Notes under the pieces: generated by a model
Seen by the model: only the letters and a program-made list of their open reading frames with translations
What the model was told of the DNA's origin: nothing
The model's database searches: none
Source of the DNA: Lachnospiraceae bacterium UBA3643
GTDB lineage: Bacteria > Bacillota > Clostridia > Lachnospirales > Lachnospiraceae
Direction: 5' to 3'
Assembly: GCA_002373855.1 (NCBI GenBank)
Contig: DFKO01000022.1
Coordinates: 6,509 to 70,508, forward strand
DNA length: 64,000 bases
Shown here: in pieces, positions 13,301-19,700 of the stretch
How the letters are laid out: every line of letters starts with the position of its first letter
Numbering within the stretch: the first letter of the stretch is position 1
Translations under genes and position numbers: made by a program

Positions 13301-13464
13301 GACCATTCCCTATAAAAACCGGAGACATAATCATGATTGCGCCGAAGCTTGATATTGAAGATGCAAATAATTGGATTTTTCTTGAGAACACAGATTGGGG
13401 GGAACCGATATTCATAAAATCCGGAAATAATATTGTGTTCGATCATGTTGATGATCAAACTTAA
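1315..13464 (+). CDS. Giant secreted repeat protein with beta-helix and eight DAV-motif modules (about 4050 residues)
   Basis: A secreted surface or matrix protein; no enzymatic motif is seen and the function is unknown. The start at 1315 is preferred because AAAGGA (1301-1306) is correctly spaced from it; an in-frame ATG at 1306 overlaps that site. Numbering from 1306, a signal peptide covers residues 1-36. An acidic linker with ISEN repeats follows (about 37-118), then two beta-strand-rich modules of about 240 residues (about 120-350 and 355-590) with LNLTIEGDNTL-type motifs like the Cthe_2159 carbohydrate-binding beta-helix family. A Big_2-like domain follows (about 593-700). Eight large modules fill the rest, starting near 1059, 1601, 2040, 2377, 2788, 3028, 3331 and 3680. 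Each opens with a helix of pattern xDAVxxIxxLN, then Tyr-x-Ile-x-Leu and LTIKG, and most end with KSGN-like strands. There is no LPXTG, no wall-binding repeats and no terminal membrane segment. The 2959-residue neighbour is a paralogue. Confidence 0.85.
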   Translation: MKVRKTIKRALSMLLCVAMMMTTFDLSALTVRADEGDMTTISGDNIVLNGDGVNVSGDEIGEGGDNNPSDIISDNDVDDASEDIDEESSISENSISENSISENTISDNSINPVGDSLATIEVGGYKITADDGSMPDNACYLKSPNGEYVIINTEEALTIELNDGVTSADKPIKAEHYGMTLNLTINNLKIDVSESSCYCGIIDASYSSLNLTIEGINEITGFESKNHTRPAICAGNYSFSPSAAYPDGDLVIGGDGTLILNHFDCAFKHSDITISSGCFKFIDCDKVSFTTAPDYKVEVTGGSFSTGDIRYQTVGPKMDSDTYYEKGFPVSAGYQLIETDDEDFPYKIVEATYQQRFMDYIISADDKTILERGKDYYIYNSNSSKEIVAINTEKPITIEMADGVDVTTVLIKAAKNGMELNITIKDICIDYSNVKVRSDYALIDAAGSTLNLTIEGDNTLIGDTNYAPSAFSAGKIYSTLPDGDLNIDGSGTVLLDSFDIAFRSIDLTITGAKFRIINTNFTFGLYGSSVYEINITGGYFSDADIEKNTVGKGNASESSKTVGVAVANGYMVVESGDDVFPYKVIATPAIITSFDLSESAKTVYLKAGDEYDVDWEDGVGGRSSAFLLTVDNITDENGEEVSFEDANVRFTSLNPTIAEVTKDGVVHGLSVGTAKIEIKAGYGNETYTQVCTVTVKKGSIDVLQEKWAPVDAEGIPVDFDHFDENGQPVDAEGKPVACEKWGPTGEMMVVNSFGNLVETNEWITNDWQLQYSDWKDRPNPQPDEEFWPSNYTVKVYTAQTITDSTLKALNYTFNRDGVLENANHSITFDLSGKTWTASVPFVLEDQMLFTNGIINANKDLNIGYTKTVDTENVTVSIGEGLTVNASNLYVEENTSIIVNGTLTVKGETQLYDNVNIIDNGSVTLNNVNVDTNNWNNPGFIGIARYTEAALSINGNVESGGVFLNVGLISAPVDYRDDDFTNDIIDNVENEGVLQAINEKTELFKSTLATFDCEYVRVWQPWSNQGASFPITYYDKTEKAVYAGEEAYYVENITSQYHYGVSFAQWSDVAEYVASINDADSEYVVNINVGEVEAFANFKFPKAARSITFRSNYILKDDDGNPISEVDEEGNPVYVIGGTLVKYTGDLTLTTDTVFENIDFVRVDSNKDETPYTLTKVEIAGHVLSTRGEVTFNTPVNFTDNKKSGTLRVEEGKLFTGYVAIGGAGDNGGDYHDGVVQKYLENYAVKAYFDEEYKYNKDDGVAIIAGQINGVGNLEVRDAQLFVVTDYMTFASGKYTFNAPVFTPTNIDEGAGTIIVSNINADYFTGQNTDAVFVEGMKTAAENLKTKAKATVTNVNIYNYGRFIADEMQLTNVILNGATVQSKGLFNITGILSSTNGGNLLATATDPNKNLPYLNVSGDVITYEMCEINIANVASFNIFNTDLEYEYPAYSGVAGEGEAQSVLLITKTGTAEQFRPQYWRPIDWDNSDIMAEPPIYAFITDGETGKLLKPQTNIPLSMYGHLDDANNLVYDYEGNSWQDLAFGPEKTDGFYTKKSGDNIYLLSGADISVALAYDEDQHAYYDGNNNYVNELEANAGNIIGYYSTWADAVVAINNLKNSDACYEIILINDAGSAEKPITLSFPTAACLSMLRVTGIDNAKIYYTNGLTLTSNTIFEDVILAPVKLNDGVYQGTALAINSGAYNLDMNDVFFPTVNGGACTLASITGNGRNTVNIESVEGGVNSNNNLVLTGGITNIGTLNINRGKVVIQKGDVKVVNLNIMEYGSTLTIISGNINATSIFSKETTDIILEKGKIDATNADINRMTVNGDVTIKESITIRDGANTGKFTASDLTLGDTMVKLKANGNVDIKGTLTMNSASRIYAEGQTYAVTIKDIKLLGTGMIYTWRKKDGSTNLKITGQINMDGNYKLELYQNAADEDGDMVVANPVDKLSVQNGKVTPGAKNLIANIGTIPSEYFDFGYYHYDEGQTVPDGVIIGSNVLLKYNGGLYYADSSVAPFNSNFVYLDKETVDENGGVAYYDHSRYLDWNEAVKEINSINDPTAKYRINIGAGVTDTNLTDANEYGTLTLPAAKKCAWLTVKGNQTLDPNPELWFTNTSLTLTTNVTVESLKLGMRAAVSLSLGSYTFIQDKSWFPSGLKGVTGSSAKGTSKYVIKGPFYDSYTSVMGNINNVGTLDIIGTDVRVFGNINVGNVVKRGDAYVSLQATGTVNIGNIESYGNAVLELDGFAKVATKNVKDAKPEITGITSNITITGIITCEDSDSPVQVSLYNAALDVGTFDDANLLSPDNIENQNNYSNGADFLYTTGITFAKALKADTNMIRYVNGTDGMIIKKNGNLVWVNRDRVPYELRYGTNSVPCLTFADAVTEIKNLNNKNGEYTIILIADGQHDVNADYPENFTMPTAATLKSLTIKPEGNSPVNLYYGTYNATKKTTTAVAKLAFATDTVIENVKFIDAEAAANLVQGDYPNRAALNVSLGGKYVTFDNVTFEGRGVIFDGGKGTMAIGDGGLVAGTEPVTLNSNYSGCSVVQGEIKNLATLVTAECETFGSGSGETLVITRYIAAANGTMKDGALATVTNLNLIGATIQVDGSINVTNIITGTETAQSIVMADTAFTVSGTVTAGSADNLALIGRQKNDGKTPQLTISGTVAPGSNPVAIGILPYYDSKSEKTDSSYETLAVPETGLSLVTASKCTADRFVTITELDVQDNIVGQFETMGFDPTQASDQRGIGLVKSGSVIMAFDGSYIHIVLSKMADATTGNVPVTGEDVIGYYNTFKEVTDTINNLNNKNAQYGISLLDDFGSENETIAIPNNSKAAGICIEGCFYYDQELSLKSLAITNNLTLSNVIVTVNGAITSTKGTTLTLEGIAHIQGAKAITLENIDNKCSNENGGIWFERTTSNVSQLKINGTVTNSENGKLYLLMLDERANVENYVVSSVEEITKGNTKQLFTAPKVMQEDLVIYVDGSDCKFVDNEQRTLVKAKDAFYYVSNEKFEDSMVNLAVNNGTSGTFLDLNQALLQIKALADSTNTYTVILRGNVSDTDVLDTTAHSKIDMPATNTAGSISVKGDGDTITYSGDITAYVAADGALTFSDVKLDNVNPSTGAPVNTGKITLNRNSADKTGTVTLYFSDVTYTGDLGTIAGTKGVTDVYLDSNIKLATGFSNINELTIGNGICVETLKSDTGIGTITFTGNAIYESSSTVVDNINIAANSKPLINTSGGDKFKINKNVNAANENATLTIELNGGDYENANLVYAPLADASVFKAAAYVYDENYVSYKSGNYVRVGNMDDMTVRIEGKYETAAGDEMNLSSYAKNYKDAIDMINTWKTKADYTVELLNDVYATGKDNAYAAFVTPTAANANSVTIKGQIEKEDDGEEISRTVIAFTGTIKPTVDVIFEDVALDAGKAVKGEWVSDGEISLDLSSASIDMGNAITAAYNKDDDSMNYSDSLWVKTIKGTKGELTLRDTFIYISDVINVGTLKIDGYVNVIRNWSVLKNITIGSVIGIDIDVINEDQLIIDTPIGSSPMLKITGEVTGLDNRYEISTDDETGEEISNLTDYGLILRPIKKDSSGEVRYLNELELDDLVLEGSENTAQMAKMKIADIAKVPTSCVGVQANGYDLDWSPFEVSVTKSGGFIYLTREDNLCVDVIRTSGQEYMSRFTSFADAVADIDKLADKDADYEIHITDNCVGAYDCWSRKAFGAITLPKNAAFVMIKGCKDEETGEMYDTSICTTSTSITVNVLTVFDHVQFVSVKQKYNNPALGYYYEQNPTLMSYNIANNADLDLYGCYMAAGKITGDTLYLDNFSIVKLTGGLTVKDLILSDNSVITTNGKTTITTQNKTVIMGDSSIDAPLANVTLKGTTIGDPDTDTCGGNCIYGSNITLTGDTMSYGGTITACGENAAGTGKLSIQNLTIGGVTEYDYIGGDDASNHDINLSAKVDASGKSQINISGTVSREDGSNASIRTELLTDTSVYYNTRPFPIKTGDIIMIAPKLDIEDANNWIFLENTDWGEPIFIKSGNNIVFDHVDDQT
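1576..1638 (+). repeat. ISEN tandem repeats in the N-terminal linker
   Basis: Four consecutive five-residue units of type SISEN/TISDN follow an Asp/Glu-rich stretch, just after the signal peptide. Similar linkers occur in the other three large secreted proteins of the locus, near 14035-14085, 24375-24600 and 31730-31950. Confidence 0.8.
4483..13464 (+). repeat. Eight tandem large modules of the first giant protein
   Basis: Module starts lie near nt 4483, 6109, 7423, 8437, 9670, 10390, 11299 and 12346. Each is roughly 240 to 540 residues long. The opening motif is an aromatic or Leu residue, then DAV or EAV, a helix ending in Leu-Asn, and a strand of pattern Tyr-x-Ile-x-Leu. A Pro-x-Ala turn and a strand ending in IKG or similar follow. 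The body is Asn/Gly/Thr-rich with short alternating strands, suggesting a parallel beta-helix. Identity between modules is low but the order of motifs is constant. Confidence 0.75.
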
Positions 13465-13470
13465 TTACCT

Positions 13471-13497
13471 AAATGGACCCTTCGGGGTCCATTTTTG
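13471..13497 (+). terminator. Terminator of the first giant gene
   Basis: Perfect 10-bp stem AAATGGACCC / GGGTCCATTT closed by a UUCG tetraloop and running into a T-tract, starting 7 bases after the stop codon. Confidence 0.95.
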
Positions 13498-13504
13498 ATT
13501 TGAA

Positions 13505-13544
13505 ATATTAGATGGCAATAGTAACCATAAACATCATCTAATAT
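13505..13544 (+). promoter_or_regulatory. 10-bp inverted repeat upstream of the second giant gene
   Basis: ATATTAGATG (13505-13514) and CATCTAATAT (13535-13544) are perfect inverted repeats separated by 20 bases. They lie between the terminator of the first giant gene and the second giant gene. No T-tract follows, so an operator or RNA stem is more likely than a terminator. No clear -35/-10 pair was found in 13545-13700. Confidence 0.5.
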
Positions 13545-13601
13545 ATAGCAAAAATACCGTAGAAAATTTAAGGGATTGTGGGGTAAAATATCTATTAGGG
13601 T

Positions 13602-13624
13602 GTATAAAAGGGAGATTGGGGAAA
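13602..13624 (+). other. Leader motif, second copy
   Basis: GTATAAAAGGGAGATTGGGG resembles the motif at 1201-1222. It lies about 85 bases before the start codon of the paralogous gene, as the first copy does. Confidence 0.35.
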
Positions 13625-13706
13625 TATCGGATTATCATTTAAATCTTTATTTTTTCTGACAATTTTTCCGTTAATTATTTGTAATCGCGAAAAGGAGCAA
13701 ATTATT

Positions 13707-16700
13707 ATGAAAAGAAAGAAATTCGTAAAGAGAGCGCTGTCTTTTTTTCTTGCGCTATTAATGACATTGTCATATATACCGGAGATAGCTTATGCATATT
13801 CGGTCAATGATGGTACAGGATACAGCATCTCGTCTGATAATGTTCAGTTTAATGATGATGCATCCAATGATATTGACGATGTTCAAATATCGGAAAGTAA
13901 TAATGATGTTTCCGGCGAGGATGCATCTGAAACTATCTCAGATAATAAACCTGATAATGAAGAAGACGACAGTAACATCCAGGACGATCAGGAAGAACAG
14001 GATGATAGTGATGTCGATGAAGTGATCGAGGATGACAGTATTTCTGAAAACGATATCGATGAAGAAAGTATTTCTGAGAATGTTGCTGAGTTAGAGGAAT
14101 TAGAGCCGGTTGGGAATGATAGTTACAAGGTAAGAGTTTCATATCCTAGCGGAATTTATGAATATGATGAGAATGGTAATCCAATCTGGTCAGTGGAAAA
14201 TATGCTATTTGATTCCATTGACGAGGCTTTTGGCGCATTTTATGACGGTACATTTATAACAGAAAATAATGATTCACCGATAACAGGAAGATATGAAATA
14301 ATTCTTAAAAATAATGAACAGATGACAGAGGACTTTATTATCCCATCATATGTGCGATTTTTTAATATTACAAGTGAATATGGTACCGAAATTTATTCTC
14401 TTGATATGAATGGTCATACAATAAAAACGGGTGATAAAGATAATAGTGAACTCGATGTTTATATAAATGATGTAAAAATTGTAAGTAATGCAGATGAGTC
14501 TGGTTCAATTGAGTTAAATTTTCTGGAGCCGCCAACAGGAAATGATGTTTTTGGAAAATATTTAAGTGTACTGCCGGAGAATATAATCTGTGAAAATGGA
14601 ACTGAAATATGCTTGTTTGATAATATTGAAATACGTTCCCCGTATGTGTATTTACGAACGAAAGAAAATAATAAATTAGTATTAAATGATACAATCATTG
14701 AAACAGCATCATGTTCTGTTGCTCAGGGAAAATGGACAATTAAGGAAATAAACGCTGATTGGTTAAGCGTTAATTGTTTATATGAAGAAAATGGAGATGG
14801 GACATATTCATGGACAAAAGCAACACTTGTTGCGGATAATGTAACATCAGAATGTTCTTTGATGGATTGGTCAACATTTAGGGCTATAAGTATAAAAGGT
14901 GAAGCGACAATAAAAAATCTGACATTGAATGAAGCACGTTTGTCAGTCGAAAAGGCATATGTTTATGGTATTAGTGAGAATGGAACAGGTATTCCATCGG
15001 TTTTTTGTCCCTTTGAGCCATCTCTTGATGTTGATAATATTACACTTACAAAAGGCCCGAGTTCATACGCTTCATATTATGATTCTGAAACTAATTCGGA
15101 TAATAATTATGCGGTTCAGGTTAACACCGGATGTAAATTGTCATGCGATTCATTTGATATGAAAGCGGGTACTTTTTGTAATAGAGGATCCGTAAATTTG
15201 GGTCAAGCGTATGTTCAGGATGATTTGATTCTTCAAAAAGGCTCATCTTTCACGGTTGATGATATTTCTATGGGAACAAGGGGAGAAATATATTTTAATG
15301 GTGGATGTACATTAAATATAAATAGTACCGCAACTTTATATAATCCATATTTTGAAAATATATATGATAATTATTTAGGTGAGGATCGTGTAATTACTAT
15401 TAATCGAAAAAATGATACTTCCGTAACCTTTAATGGTAATGCTTGTTGGGATAAGGATTTTAAAATGTTGCTTCGAACCGTAGACAACAATGGAAGTCTG
15501 ATCGGTACACCCGCAGGAACAAAAGTTTTTTCAGCAAGTTTCTTCTCATTAATAATAGATAATGTAAGTGTGGAACAAACGGAAGAATTTTCCGAATATG
15601 ATGTTTTAATTGCATATGGTTCCGATGTGGTTGTCGGAAAGAAATCATTTATTGTTGGAACGGTGGAACCGTTAGGACCCAATGAGGTATACACGCCTGA
15701 TAGAGAGTTTACTGAGCTCGACAGATTTGTAAAATGGTCCGATGCTGTAACATACATCGACTCACTTAATAATACAAATGTCGATTATGCCATAATGATC
15801 GAGGGTGATACAGATAATTATGAAGCGCTTACGTTACCCAAAAATGTTAAGTCTTTTAAAATAATAAGTTCTAATTTTGAAACATTTAAGGAAGAGGATG
15901 AAAGACCGTATCTTTCATTTATAGGAAATATCACATTAAATACAGATTTAATAGTTGAAGGCGTCATATTAAAACCGATAGCTAAGAACGGAGACGTATA
16001 CATAGATAATACCGGAATGACAGTATCATTAAATGGCAAATGTCTGTATATGTCTGACTCGGAGTTTTACAGTAAGATTGCGTCTGTTACCGGTACAGGT
16101 AATTCATCAATTTATCTGATGAGAAATAATTTGTATGAAGAAAAACCTGCTCTTGAATTGACAGGTAAATTTAGTGTGCCTGACGCTTCAATCAGTGATT
16201 ACATTGTTAAGGCGTCTGATATACAGATTACTTCAGTTTTAATGATCACAAACAGTACAATCGAGTCAGACGGAAACATTTCACTTGGAACAGTCTGGGC
16301 ATTTAACAAAAACGGTGACAAAAACATATTTGTCACAGGAAACCTGGCAACAAATAAGGTCACAATAAGCAATACTGTAAAAACCGGATATCCGTCAACA
16401 GTTGCAGATGTGACTATTCTTGGAGCGGGAGGTGATGGAACTGATACAGCCCAGCTTAATGTGGATAATGTAATATCATTAAGATCAAAATATATAGAGG
16501 ATCAGATAGATAAAGGAAACGGAATATCATATGGAGATTTCACTGATCACACTCTTGTGACTGGAGCAAAGGTACCGGCATCACTTTTCGTAATCGGATT
16601 TGAGTATGATTATTATTTTGATGAGGAAACATATGAATCCGAGTATACAAACTGCACGGCTGACTTTTTGACTCAGAAATCGGGAAATGATATTAAGGTT

Positions 16701-19700
16701 TCTGCAGTTACACCTAAAGCGGTAACACTGTATACGACCGGATTTTTTGTTGATGAGTACTGCAATCCGGTAGGCTCATACGAAACTTTAGCTGATGCAA
16801 TCGCAGAAATTGACAAACTTGCAAATGCTACAGCCGAATATGAGATCCGCATCAATCCGGAGGATTGTGAGACGGTAACAGTTAGCACTGCGAATTTCAC
16901 TATGCCCAAGGCGACAAGCCTGGCAGCCCTCACCATAAAGAGTGCAACAGCTGAACCGGTTGCAATTAATTTATTAAATGCTCTTCCGGCCCTTACATGT
17001 GATTTGACTCTCGAAAATGTAAATCTCGTTCCGTCGCAGGGTAAATTAAGCATGTCGCTTAATAAATATGCTCTGACATTAAAGAATACTGATATTGACG
17101 GAATCGTTACCGGTATAACAGGTGGTTCAGCTACAGGTACATCATGCCTTAATATCATAGATACAAATGCGACAGCAGGTAATCTTGGATTATTTGAAGT
17201 AAACGGCAAGATTAACAATGTGGGAACTATCTCTCTTGATGGCATAAAGCTTAGCGTAACAGATACAGTTAACATAGGTGACCTGACTCAGGCTGGTGAA
17301 ACCGGTGCAATATTTGAGGGTACGGTAAAAATTACGCAAAAGAATAATGAGATAACCGCTACAACTCCAAATATAACTATAAACGGAAAGATTTCCGGAG
17401 ATAAATTAAAAATCGGTGCTCTTACCGAAAAAACAGTAGATGGCGTAAAAACATATGTACCTGTTGAGGAATATGGCTTTATCAATTATTCAAGTTATGC
17501 TACTGACACAGGTATTATAATAGCAAAAGCACTTAAGACTGATCCAGACGGTGTGAAATATGTGACCGGTACAGGAATGATGATAAAGAAATCAGGTAAT
17601 CTTGTTTATATAAACAGAAATTATGTTCCATATATTTTGGAATATGATGATAATACGATACCCTGTCTTACTTTTGCGGATGTTGTTACAGAAATCAATA
17701 ATATAAATAATAAGAACAACTATTACACGGTGGTTCTGAGAGCTGATGCAAACGGAGACGTGAATGTGGGAGCACCGGAGGCATTTACTATGCCTGCAAC
17801 AGCAAAGCTTGCCGGTCTGACTATCACTTCAAACAGTAATGTCAATCTTTATTATGGAACAGCTAAGAACGGAAAAGTTACTGCTGTATCAAAGCTTGCT
17901 TTTACAACAGATACAATCATAAGCAATGTTACTTTTATAGATGCTGAAGCATCAGTAAATATGACAGACGTCAATTATCCATACCGCGCGGCTCTTAATA
18001 TATCTCTTGGTGGCAAGCAGGTTTCTTTTGAGAATGTTGTTTTTGAAGGCAGGGGAGTGATTATAGACGGCGGCAGGACAGGAGTTCTTACTCTTGTAGG
18101 AGATACAGGATTGCTTGCCGGATATGATGTTGATCAGTTACGTGCATCTTATGATGGATGTAATGTTATTGAAGGCGAGTTCAAAAACATGAGTACAGTA
18201 TATCTTGATGATAATGCCGTACTTCTAATGAAGAGATATATATCTGATAATAAGGGAACAACTCGTAAAGATGCTTCAATGAATTTATCTACTTTTGCAG
18301 GATTTGGAAACACTGTTCACGTTGAAGGATCAATAACATTAAAAGATATAACATCAAATTATGATGCTAATCAGAATATCATTATAGCTGACAGAGCATT
18401 TACGATATCCGGAACAGTATTTGCAGGTGCAGAAAACAATCTGGTACTGATTGGCAGACAGAAGAATGATAATGCTTTGACACCTTTCCTGAGTATAACG
18501 GGTACTTTTAATGCGGAAAGTTATCCTATAGCGGTAGGAATAATGGCTTATGATATCAATGATTATGATCTGATCATACCGGAAGTAGATACACCTGTAT
18601 CGCTGCTAAGTGCATCAAAATGCAATGCCGCTGATTTCGTTACGGTCGTTAATTCAGATTATGCCGGGGACGGAACTATTGCAACTATTGCAGAAGTTGA
18701 AGGATTTAATCCGGATAGCGATGAAGCACAGCGTGGAATCGGACTTATTAAAGATAAAACTCTGATAAGAGCATATGACGGAAGCTATATTCATTTAGCG
18801 CTTGTCGCAGTTGAAAATGAATATGAAATGGCAGACGTTGCTGGAGATGCAGTTATCGGATATTACAACAGTATACCTGAAGCGATGTCTGCTATAAATA
18901 CTATTAATGATAAGACAGTTCATTATACCATTATACTATTGGATGATATCGGTAATTCAACAACTACAGTGACAATTCCGGCAACTGCAAAAACAGCGGG
19001 TATCTCTTTCCAGGGATATGGGGATGAAAGAGTTCTGACACTTAAAACACTGGTGATCAGCAATAATTTGGCCATTGTTAATCTAAAGATTAATATCATT
19101 GGTAATGTCACAACTACGAAAAACATGACCCTTACCCTGAATAATGGATCGGTCCTTTCAGCAAAGGGAACGGTAACCCTTGAGAATATAATAAACAGAG
19201 AGGGTAATAATAGAGTTGAATATACAAGAACAGCAAAGGATGCTAACCAGCTGAAGATTAACGGCAGAGTAACAAACTATAATGGCGGGCAGCTTGCTGT
19301 TAAGATGACAAATGAAGCAGGTAATGAATATACAGTAGCAGAATATACTGTTGAAAATATTTCAGAAATCTCTAAGCCTGCAAATAAACAGCTCTTTGTA
19401 GCACCACTTGTAACCGTGTCTGATATAAAGATTATGATCGGTACAAGCGAATTAAATGAATCATATAACGGTACATCCTCAATCGTTGTCAAATCAAAGG
19501 ATGGATTCTATTATCTTCCGTCAGGCATGCAGAATACTATAGCTGCACTCGGATACGGGGACAGTGAACCTAATGCATATTATATCGATATGAACCAGGC
19601 ACTGTATCAGATCAAGGCAATAGCCGACAGGACAGCGGACTATACTGTATACATTGATGATACGATTGATGTAAATGTGATAGATACTGTTGCACATTCA

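Noticed and set aside
13440-13464. Search for LPXTG or a hydrophobic tail at the end of the giant proteins
   Set aside because: The final residues of both giants are polar strand-forming sequence; no sorting motif is present.
16673-17275. A 200-residue open frame on the minus strand inside the second giant gene
   Set aside because: It lies wholly antisense to a strongly supported coding region, has no ribosome site, and its composition reflects the complementary codons. Similar antisense frames at 7848-8114, 8928-9242 and 37708-38244 were dropped for the same reason.
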